Origin: Apostichopus parvimensis
Taxonomy: Eukaryota; Echinodermata; Holothuroidea; Aspidochirotida; Stichopodidae
Direction: 5' to 3'
Assembly (NCBI GenBank): GCA_000934455.1
Contig: KN882822.1
Span: 88,817-114,195 of the forward strand
DNA length: 25,379 nt
Positions 17,433 to 25,379 of the stretch are shown here, one piece after another (within the stretch, counting starts at the first letter, position 1; each line of letters opens with the position of its first letter). The notes under the pieces are model-generated. The model had not been told where the DNA came from. It did not search any database and saw only the letters and a list, made by a program, of their open reading frames with translations. Both the position numbers and the translations under genes were made by a program.

Positions 17433-20400
17433 CTGTAAAGACAACAGGCGACGAAAATGATACTTAAATTACAAACAAAATGTATTGAATTAAGTAAAAA
17501 ATGTGAAAATATTCTCTGAAAGCAATTTCGGTATACCGTAAGTAAAACATACGCATAATAAATGATCAGGTGATTTTTCTCCACCCTGTACCCACACCCC
17601 ATCCTACCCTCCGCCCGTCTCGCCACTACCAAAATGGTCATAATAATTATCATTATCATGATGATTACAATGAGGTCGATTGGGTCGTTTAAGCAGACTA
17701 TTGTTTCCTTGGACATCTAAGGACATGCGCTGTCCAAAATGGCTCATTTGACTATGCCACAAGCATGCGATACGTGTCCATCTAATACAAACAATATACA
17801 TACACAGTGTCTGGGTGAAAGGCATATAAAACACATTCGTATATGTATTATGTTGCATAGCTGTAGCAATGACAGAAAATGGTAAGTTTGAAACTTTTAA
17901 TTGTTTTAAGGCTTATTTGGGTGGTAGAATTTAGATGTGGTATGTGCAGTGAGCCTGGGATGACGTAGGTCCATTGGATATTCACTGGAATGAAATCGAG
18001 ACTGGAGATATTGCAAAGAAATCTAGTAACACCATCTTATGAATAGAAATATAAACTGTAAGCAGTTAACAGCTGAATATAGGCCTTTTTTTCTGTTACT
18101 ACGGCAATGATATAAATTAAGAATAGTTCGATAAATCAACTGCTCCTGTTATGAATCATGAAGAAACCATCTTAGCTCTTGAATGGCTATACCTGGTTAT
18201 GCTAGCTCAACACTTCCTTTGGCCTACCGTTTTATCAAAATTGAAACCAAAATTTGCCAAATAACGGTTTGTCTGGACTCTGGAATGGGTTTAGGACAAC
18301 TTTTTTTTTCAAATACGTCACCAATTGAATTTTCATATCACAGAGCAGAGCATATAATGTAGTTAAATAGACAATTATTAATTGGACTGGACAAAGATGT
18401 TATTGGTTCATCAAGTTGGATGTAACTGCAAACAGCACACAAGTAGCTTTACATACAATAGACCATACTTTATCGTTAAACAGTGTTGTGTAAAACTTAC
18501 TTCCACATCCACATTCCGCCCTTGGAGTGGGTTGGATCTCTGTAATAAATCAAGCAGCTAAGTGTAGTTTATAGAAAATTATACTTGATTCTTACTTTGA
18601 ATTTAACTATGAACTAATGAAAGTGAGATATCACAAGTTAGTTTCGTGTATCGTGTAATCTTCCAGATGAATATGTGTTGATGGGAAGCTGTCACAGCTC
18701 AAACAGATTTGTTGAACAAGATAAACATTTTGAAGAGAATGGCGACAATGATTAATGCAGCTGTATCTGATATCATCAATTAATCAAATAAACACATTTT
18801 TAGCGAATAAACAATATTTATTTGTAAAACTTGACGAAGATAAATTCTAAAACTTGTAATCTCTCAAATTAACGGTTACGTTGAGCATCTTTCATGGTCA
18901 GCATATCATATTACCGCAAGGAAATAATAGTAAGGAGCTTTTTATTTTTAGCCACGCTCTTAAATTATATATTTAACTATGGGTTACCTTTCGAGAGATG
19001 TAACGTCAGGGACACATTATTTATTTGTTGTCCTAGAACTTCATATCTAACACTGCAGGACACTGTGATATTGGAAGCCTGCCACTCTCCACCGGTAGTT
19101 ATTGTGTAATAAGTAGTTAAGTATACGTTAAACACAGACGCAACACTTCTCACTATTAATTGTGGTTGGCTGAATGTAATTGGTGTATAACTCTGCCCAG
19201 TAAAGTCCCACCTTGGATGCACGATAGGACGAACGCCCTCTACAAAACATGTAAGGTATCCACTCCTTGTAACATTAAATGTGCAATCCGATATCCGCTT
19301 CCAAACACCCAACAATAGAAGGTGTAGGATTGGCTGGTGTAACTGATAAATAGAAAGTAATAAGAGAATAAGGTTATCATGGATGTGAGTTAATTGAACT
19401 CATCTTGCAAGCGGTTTTCTTTTACACTCTTCCATTTTATTTGCTTCTTAGATGAAAAAGGCGAATAAAAGTAAGAAACTGCTAATAGCTGCTTATATTT
19501 TGTTTTATCAATGTAATGTTTAAAAATACCAAAACAAATTGTCACTCTTGTCTAATTTGATAGGTTGACATGAACATCTAATCACTTTTAGACAAATTTT
19601 TCCATTTTTTGGAGATCCCATCATGATTACATGGAATGCACTAATGTTCCTGATATTTTTATTAAAACGTTTTGATTAATTTGTAAAAGAAAAGGCATAT
19701 TTTGAGGCATGTTTTTACCTCCAACACAACATGCTCTTCTAAATATTTAGTGCGATGACAATTCATCATTCAAAAATCATTCATATTTATTGTTGATTTT
19801 GTGACTTATTTTTTATCTTGCTAGGAGCACGCAGTTATTAGTTGTACATGCATATGTATGATAGGTTAGTTGAGAATGAATAAAGTTAATAAAACAAGCC
19901 AGGCCAAAGATTGCTGTTTCGATAGCAATCAGGATCAGGTAGTAAATATTCTTTACTAACTTTACACATTTACAACACTTTGTTTTCAAGATGCATTACT
20001 AACATTTCATTTGTTATTTATTCTTGAAAGGATAAAACCGAAACAAGCGTAATCCATTTTGAGAGAGTAACAGCTTAGCACTCACCAACGGACTTGATAT
20101 GATATTGCTTGGTGTCTTCTTCGTTACCGGAATTGTATATACATATATATTCGCCTTCCTGTGGATACGAAAATCTCTTAATGAGTAAAGATCCATCCTC
20201 CCCAAGTTCGTAGCCAGGTTCCGATACTTTTGATTTCCCTTTGTAATAATATCCAATAGTTACATAGTTTGTAACTTTTACCTTTCTTTTCCACACTGAA
20301 TATAAAGGATTCTCATTGGTGCAAAGTTTTTTGACGTCATCATATTCTCTATAATACGTCGGTAGTAATGCACTAGTGGTGAAGTCCTTGTCCTCATCTT

Positions 20401-21292
20401 CGAACATTACAACAATTTGTCTTACTGGTTTAGATGGAATATTTATTGTAGATGTACATATGTAAACTACCACACGGTCTTTCAGATTAAAAGTCACATT
20501 GGTTGAGATGTAGGTCTCGTAGAGGCTTCCGTCAAAGGACGCATACCTTGTAGCCTCTGCTAATCGTGTACCACCTGATGTATTTCTTGTCCAGGTCAAT
20601 GAAGTATTAGGTCCTGTTTTCGATTCCCGACATACCAGAGGTGTTGACATTTTCGTGATAATACAGAAGCTGTCTTCTCCACAAACATTTATTGATAGGA
20701 CCGTTGTTTGGGTGTTTGCTGTGGAATAAGATAATTGTACGGAGAATGAAATATATTAAACAATTTGTAAACAAGTTTCTAACCATCGCACATACGCTTG
20801 TAAACCTTTGACTTGGGAATGATGCTAAGCTTGCAGCACAAGCAGTTGAAACTTGGTCCAACCCAACCCAGCTTTACCGAATCCAAGTCTGCCCAACCCA
20901 GACGAGCCTGGCCCAATTCAGCCCAGCTCAGCCAAACTCAGCTTTTTCGAGTTAATTCTAATCAATCCAATTCATAACAGAGCATAATGACTAACCATAA
21001 ATAACGACTGTCTGATCTGCTGTAAACGTAGATGTAGTGGATACAATAACTATAACACGATATGTTCTATCATCGTTGAATGTAGTATTCCTGATCAGAA
21101 GTCCACCGTTATTGAGTATGTCGTATTTCCCAACAGAGTATCCTGATCCAGCCTTCCGGCCTTCTTCAAGACTTACGATTGGTCGAGCATTGCGTGACGT
21201 TGAATCGTACCAATAAATCCTCTGAGACTGAGGGAAATAACATTTGATGTGTCCATCAGATCCGTGCTGGATGTAAACAGTAGAAGGACAAT
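17284..21292 (-). CDS. Gene B: four-Ig-domain membrane protein, 5' end not found, one frame break
   Basis: Exons in order: 21292-20996 (V-like Ig), 20718-20086 (two Ig domains), 19342-18988 (Ig), 18539-18501 (linker), 17432-17284 (TM and stop). All junctions are GT-AG and phase 1. Gene B resembles gene A in its leading V-like domain with a missing F-strand cysteine and in its phase pattern, and resembles gene C in its TM exon. No signal-peptide exon with a phase-1 donor could be found between 21300 and 24250. The 355-nt exon is one nucleotide out of frame. The gene is therefore a pseudogene, an allele with an error, or affected by an assembly mistake. Its organisation is that of an IgSF receptor with a very short cytoplasmic tail. 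Confidence 0.65.
17721..17931. repeat. Dispersed repeat, left-half copy (inverted)
   Basis: Reverse complement of 5581-5783, including ATGGACACGTATCGCATGC and CAGACACTGTGTATG on the minus strand. It starts within four bases of the end of segmental duplication copy 1. Confidence 0.85.
18501..18539 (-). CDS. Gene B: 39-nt linker exon
   Basis: A small exon between acceptor TTTATTACAG and a consensus donor GTAAGTTT. It reads 12 codons in phase 1-1 (IQPTPRAECGCG). It lies between the last Ig exon and the TM exon, so it would form a short membrane-proximal linker with two cysteines that could link chains together (inference). Confidence 0.6.
18988..19342 (-). pseudogene. Gene B exon: Ig domain 4, one-nucleotide frame break
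   Basis: Acceptor TTTCTATTTATCAG and donor GGTAACCC, both in phase 1. The exon is 355 nt, one more than a phase 1-1 exon can have. Entering in phase 1 reads TPANPTPSIVGCLEADIGL and then hits a TAA at about 19274-19276. The neighbouring frame carries the body of an Ig domain: SDCTFNVTRSGYLTCF (B strand), RWDFTG, and ITVSCSVRYEVL (F strand), running open to the donor in the correct exit phase. The shift must lie roughly at 19270-19310. No alternative AG in that stretch restores phase. It may be a real inactivating indel or a sequencing error. Confidence 0.7.
20086..20718 (-). CDS. Gene B exon: Ig domains 2 and 3 fused in one exon
   Basis: 633 nt (210 codons plus split codons), phase 1-1, acceptor TTATTCCACAG and donor GGTGAGTGC, with no internal stop. 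Domain 2 (about residues 1-105) has C2-like features: PLVC (B strand), SLTW (C strand) and VVVYICTS (F strand), plus several N-glycosylation sites (NTS, NVT). Domain 3 (about 106-210) has KLCTNE, SVWKR, GYELGEDGSLLI and EGEYICIYNSG, a canonical F strand with its cysteine. Both of these domains keep the standard disulfide pair, in contrast to domain 1. Two Ig domains in one exon suggests loss of the intron that normally separates modules. Confidence 0.83.
20866..20945. repeat. Degenerate CCCAACCCAG repeat
   Basis: Irregular copies of CCCAACCCAG and CCCAGCTCAG in the intron between gene B domains 1 and 2. Confidence 0.65.
20996..21292 (-). CDS. Gene B exon: complete V-like Ig domain 1
   Basis: 297 nt, phase 1-1, acceptor CTTACCCACAG and donor GGTTAGTC. 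It encodes 98 residues starting CPSTVYIQHGSDGHIKCYF (N-terminal and B-strand cysteines), then RIYWYDST (C-strand Trp), GYSVGKYDI, GGLLIRNTTF and DDRTYRVIVI. The last motif is the F strand, with valine where the disulfide cysteine should be. One N-glycosylation site (NTT) lies in strand E. Unlike gene A, no intron interrupts the domain. The N-terminal cysteine recalls the Cys-rich start of gene A domain 1. Confidence 0.82.
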
Positions 21293-21772
21293 CTGTGGGT
21301 AAGTGTGAGCAGAGGAATGAATTAACTATCATGCACAGTGGATCAATAAAAGGCCTTAGTTCTACTCTTACATGAATACGAAGACGTATATGAATATGAA
21401 TATGCTTATGACGTCACTACAATGGAAGGTTATTACAAAACCAGTAAAGACCAACTATAGAATTAATATATGTCATATACCAATTACTTAAAAAACATTG
21501 AAACGAAGATCATGTTGTTAATTATTCTGAATTTAGTGATTTCGATTTCTTCATAAATGCATTGAATGTCATTCATATTTAATGTATAACTTAATACTTC
21601 ATGATTATTCAAATTCGAATTATTGCAGTTTCATGGGATCGTATTTTTGCCGTAACTCTGGCACATTCGTTAACGATGTTCAATTTATTTTCTGATAAGA
21701 AGAAGAAAACAGTATTCTTTTTATTTTCCTCAAATTAAAATGTCAAGTAAATTTACGTATAATTATGAATTT

Positions 21773-21924
21773 TTATTGAACATCATGTCCATCTGTATCA
21801 CTATATGTCAACGTATACGAAGATATATGATCTCTTGTAATATTGTTGATAACCATGGCACCATCTTCCCAAATAAACAAGCTGCCATCTTCGTGTCCAG
21901 GTCCTAGTGTGCTGTTAGGATGAC
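21773..21924 (-). pseudogene. Relic V-domain half-exon, related to gene A 7022-7210
   Basis: The acceptor TTGTTTTCTAATTAAG opens, in phase 1, HPNSTLGPGHEDGSLFIWED, then GAMVINNITRDHISSYTLTY and SDTDGHDVQ, ending at TAA 21775-21773. It aligns with the gene A second half-exon (GPRYEDGTLNI, LVFNNI, SGNYHLEY) and begins at the same place in the domain and in the same phase. The F-strand cysteine is again replaced by leucine. The stop falls where gene A continues CAA TAC, and it overlaps a minus-strand AATAAA (21777-21772). I found no convincing first half, signal exon or donor nearby, so it is probably a remnant of an inactivated gene copy; a real short terminal exon is the alternative. Confidence 0.6.
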
Positions 21925-22771
21925 CTTAATTAGAAAACAACTTGCTAACTTCAGACTACAAATACATCGGTACATGTAATTCTTTGTAAAAACAACAATG
22001 CATTATAAAACAAATTACTGCACATTCATCTATATTTCACTTATTTACGAATTGATATTCTTTATATTCACATACAATTGTCACCAGCAAAGAGCGAATG
22101 ATTTAGTTTCAATCATGCCCACTGTTATCAAGTATCAGTAAATTAATTAATGGGGAAAATGTCGAAGTAGTATTGAAACGCCATTCTTTGCCGATATAAC
22201 ATTGTTTCGTGGTTTATTATAACAGGAAGACTTGATTTACCATGCATGAATATTCATCGCTAATTAAAGTTCACTATACCTGATCTGTAAAATAACAGCT
22301 GGTTTTGGGCGGTAAATACAACGTTAATACCGTAGACAGTTAAAGGATCTTCTAACTAGCCTCACTAATTTTGCTCGTAATGTAATTTTCTGTTTCGACG
22401 ATGATTTAACCTTTGGGTCAATGCACTTTTATTTGTTATCGTTTTTCTTTCATCGCGAGACTGTTAAATTTGCATTTTCACTGGAACCTTTCTATAGGAC
22501 GACTCAGAGTGGATCATATTCTCGTTTGAGATTTTCGGTGCTTGATTATGCATATAATAATTTGGCTAGTTCATGAATATGTTAGGGATATTGCATTTTA
22601 TATGAATGCACATGTGTTTAGTACTTGAAACTGTTGTTGGTTTTGCTATATACAATTAAAGTGACTGTGCTCATTATTATCTCAAGTACACACAGTGTTG
22701 GAAGATATATAGTTAATTCAGCTAAAATGGAAAAATATCTCGTATATGAGACTATAAAATCCCTAAAGAAA
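21925..22771. other. AT-rich DNA, expected site of missing 5' exons
   Basis: A gene B signal-peptide exon was looked for on the minus strand here and not found. No other feature seen. Confidence 0.45.
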
Positions 22772-23106
22772 AGGAATTATAGAATCACAGTTTCGATGTA
22801 TAGGGACTATGGGTGCATGAGAGTGGATCCGTTAAGTCCTTAGTTTCTCGTGCCCAGGAATCATAGAATCACAGTCTCGATGTATAGGGACTATGGGTGC
22901 ATGAGAGTGGATCCGTTAAGTCCTTAGTTCTCGTGTCCAGGCATCATAGAATCACAGTCTCGGTGTATATAGGGACTGGAGGTTCATAAGAGTGGATCCG
23001 TTAAGTCCTTTGGTTCTCGTGCCCAGGAATTATAGAATCACAGCCTCGATTAATAGAGACAGGGATTGAGAATGGATCCGTTTAAGTCCTTGGTTCTTGT
23101 GTCCAG
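22772..23106. repeat. 84-bp minisatellite, four units
   Basis: Units start AGGAATTATAGAATCACAG or close variants at 22772, 22856, 22939 and 23025 (periods 84, 83, 86). Each holds GAGTGGATCCGTTAAGTCC and ends in TCTCGTGCCC or TCTCGTGTCC. The last unit is the most diverged. It lies between the relic exon and the gene C 3' end. Confidence 0.92.
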
Positions 23107-24254
23107 GCTGTATCTTGGGTAATTTTTCTGAAATAGTATATAATACAAACTGACACATGCCGGTATGAGTACACTTTTTAAGGAATCATGATATTGAGTA
23201 TGTATATAGTCGTTATGTTAACAGTTATTATTTTGTTTAAGTTTTTAACGTGTCTTGAGTTTAGCATTAATGATGTTAATGTAGTGACATTTACGTAACG
23301 GATATTAATTTACGTCCTGTCTGGCGGTATTCTACCGTGAAAACGAAATATTTTGTACACATTATACCGAGTGGAATTCTTGGCATGTTAATTCTAAAAG
23401 TAAACTTTGTAGACCATAGATGTTTAAATAATATCAGAAGATAAACTAACGAACATCTGGGTTATCATTATATATTATCTGATGTTTAGCTCATGCATCT
23501 GTTCTATTTTATAAGATAATATAACTTTGTTGACATAAATTTAAAGCTGTTTATAGCAAACCAAATGTATATGCTATTCAATATCATTTGCCATATCCCT
23601 TTTTTTATATTCGTTGTCAAATTGTGTGTGTACTTTCTATTCAAACGTCAGATTACATTCTTATTGATGCGCTTTAACATTTGTTTTTACTCTTAGAGTT
23701 TATTTAGCAGATGGTAAGTTTGAATGACAATAAATGGCAATCGTGAACCTTACCAAGTTTAATTGTCAGACAACTGCCTTGGCAAGTTTAACGAAGAATA
23801 CATATTCATACAGTAAATTAACTATAACAGGTGTCCGTATTGTCTTTAGTTCTGATAGACTATGTGGAGGATTATCATATATTTGTATATGGTTGAAGAT
23901 AAAATGATTACAAAATCTGTTTTATTAGGTTTGTATAGGAGTAACAATTCTTAATAATAGGGTTTCATAATAGTTAATCATGATTACCAATGAAATGGAG
24001 GTGTATGAATCAATTTTAAGTATTAGAGTATTCCATATATTATTATATAGGATAATTACTTAGTTAATCATTATAAGCTAGAGATTTATAGAAATTACAT
24101 TTATTGCCAAAATTGGCCGTTGCTCATACCGCTACTTCTTAAAATAAGAAAATTTGTTCACAAAATAGATCTAAATGCAACCTCCTAATTGATGAAACTC
24201 AACTTTATTGCTGATTATTATATATTATCGAGTCAGCAAGATGACCATTGGAGT
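23107..24254. other. AT-rich DNA between gene C 3' end and minisatellite
   Basis: No exon, RNA gene or repeat recognised. Confidence 0.5.
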
Positions 24255-24687
24255 CATTTTGTCACATGTTTGATAAAATTTGGTGCTTTAAACCATCTTT
24301 GTTTGAGTAAATTGACAAAGTGATTCATTCCGCTTATATATATTCTTTTGAAAGAAATGAGAAAATATACACATAATGATTAAGAAGAAGAGATTATACA
24401 AAGTACATCTCAAAGAGTTGTATTTTACATAAATTGTTACTATGCAGTGGTCTGACCAAATCATGTATCCTTTGTAAATATTTGTTTATATCTCTCTATC
24501 AAGAGAATAGATTTACGCTTTTACAATTATTAGACTTCTTAGAATTATCGAATTATTAACCGTTTGGTCTAATCAGCAGAAGTATATTTTATCTCACTAA
24601 TTTAGTGCAATGTTTATTGGAATCCCTTGAACTTTACACCTAAACTTCATTATTCAATATCTGACTTGGTGGACTAGAGTAAATGGT

Positions 24688-24693
24688 TTTATT
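24688..24693 (-). terminator. Gene C polyadenylation signal (AATAAA)
   Basis: Minus-strand AATAAA 149 nt after the gene C stop, matching the gene B signal in position within the segmental duplication. Confidence 0.5.
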
Positions 24694-24841
24694 TTTTTAA
24701 ATTTTGATACCATTACGATCCAGCAAGGTACCATCAAATTGTAACAAATGCTATGCAAAATGCATCTTTGAGGAAATGGCTACATACATGTCCATTTAAG
24801 AATACATATTAAAAATGTGTGAACATTATTTATGGCTAATG

Positions 24842-25017
24842 TTATCCACCGCTGGTCAATGCATGCTTCAATGGCTTCATTGGCATATCCGGCCGCCCGG
24901 CTCTGTGGTTTCTTTTTATGGTTCTCACACGTTTAATGATGATTACGGCGAGGCACAGTACAATGGCGACACTAGTAAAAGCTACACATATGATGATAAT
25001 CACCCGAATAGTTAAAC
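24842..25017 (-). CDS. Gene C: last exon with transmembrane helix (gene continues off the right edge)
   Basis: Acceptor GTCTTTACAG, phase 1. It encodes GLTIRVIIIICVAFTSVAIV, LCLAVIII, then a basic stop-transfer KRVRTIKRNHR and a tail ending TSGG, with TAA at 24844-24842. Compared with the gene B exon, the hydrophobic core and acceptor are nearly the same, but a stretch of about 40 nt rich in CpG (GAGCCGGGCGGCCGG) is present only here, changing the tail (AGRPDMPMKPLKHALTSGG). The ectodomain exons would lie beyond 25379. A chance reading frame is unlikely because the duplicate keeps the splice site, the phase and the hydrophobicity. Confidence 0.72.
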
Positions 25018-25297
25018 CTGTAAAGACAACAAACGACGAAAATGATACTTAAATATAAATAAAATAATTCGGTATACCGTAAGTCAAACATACGCATTAT
25101 AAATTATCAGGTGATTTTTCTCCACCATGCACCATGCACCATGCACCCTGCACCCATACCCCCTTCTTCCCTCCGCCAGCCCACCACTTCCAAAAGGGTC
25201 ATAATAATGACCATTATCATGATGATTACAATGAGATCGATTGTGTCGTTTGAACAGACTATTTGTTTCCTTGGACATCCAACTCACTACAAGTTCA

Positions 25298-25379
25298 AAT
25301 ATATACATACATACATACATACATACATACATACATACATACATACATACATACATACATACATACATACATACATACA
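25298..25379. repeat. (CATA)n microsatellite running off the right edge
   Basis: About 20 tandem CATA units directly upstream of the end of the window. No SINE body precedes it in this window. Confidence 0.97.

Larger units (their letters stand above)
16349..17717. repeat. Segmental duplication, copy 1 (gene B 3' end)
   Basis: Direct-orientation match to 24255-25279, starting at CATTTTGTCACATG and ending at TTGGACATC. It contains the TM exon, the polyadenylation signal, downstream DNA and about 280 bp of the upstream intron. It is longer than copy 2 mainly because of a MITE at 16476-16833. Confidence 0.9.
24255..25279. repeat. Segmental duplication, copy 2 (gene C 3' end)
   Basis: Counterpart of 16349-17717. 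It lacks the MITE and has a local expansion of CACCATG units at 25121-25150 in the intron. By eye, identity is around 85-90 percent, with many small indels. Confidence 0.9.

Noticed and set aside
18190..18240. Possible stalk exon ending ACCAG with donor GTATAG
   Set aside because: Reading in phase 1 from the nearest acceptor hits TGA after five codons.
21430..21475. Minus-strand ATG frame (MTYINSIVGLYWF) as a gene B signal exon
   Set aside because: The hydrophobic stretch is too short and the donor (GTAATA) is weak, although phase 1 fits. Not strong enough to include.
22625..22843. Plus-strand hydrophobic frame resembling a signal peptide
   Set aside because: It has no ATG at its start (TTG), runs into the 84-bp minisatellite and lacks splice context.

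Overview
The window looks like a piece of a eukaryotic, most likely marine invertebrate (deuterostome, possibly echinoderm) nuclear genome. It is AT-rich and has small exons in large introns, GT-AG splice sites, tRNA-derived SINEs, a dead non-LTR retrotransposon, MITEs, minisatellites and one assembly gap (830 N). The species is an inference; no single feature proves it. There are no operons, no bacterial-type genes and no CRISPR.

The coding content is a tandem cluster of immunoglobulin-superfamily (IgSF) cell-surface protein genes, all on the minus strand. I assembled them by hand from splice sites, and every internal exon begins and ends in phase 1, the usual IgSF module phase. Gene A (972-8252) is a nearly complete model: signal peptide, one V-like Ig domain split over two exons, a Ser/Thr-rich stalk with a duplicated exon, a linker exon, a transmembrane plus cytoplasmic exon, and a short last exon. 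The preferred exons sum to 813 nt (271 codons) in frame. Gene B (17284-21292) has a V-like domain in one exon, two Ig domains in one 633-nt exon, a fourth Ig domain in an exon whose frame is broken by one nucleotide, a 39-nt linker and a TM exon. Its signal-peptide exon was not found, so it may be a pseudogene or carry an assembly error. Gene C shows only its last (TM) exon at 24842-25017; the rest lies beyond the right edge. A relic V-domain half-exon sits at 21773-21924 between genes B and C.

Layout: 1-970, downstream of gene A with a SINE; 972-8294, gene A, whose largest intron (1649-4132) holds a nested minisatellite invaded by a truncated LINE and a hAT-type MITE; 8300-16340, intergenic DNA with a 310-bp direct duplication next to the N gap, dispersed repeats and two SINEs; 16349-17717, the gene B 3' end, a segmental duplicate of 24255-25279 (gene C 3' end), interrupted by a TTAA-flanked MITE that the other copy lacks; 17284-21292, gene B; 21300-24250, mostly empty AT-rich DNA with the relic exon and an 84-bp minisatellite; 24255-25379, gene C 3' end and a (CATA)n run.

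The most interesting points are the V-like domains that all lack the usual F-strand cysteine, the tandem receptor cluster evolving by exon and segment duplication, and two mobile-element insertions for which an empty-site copy exists inside the same window.
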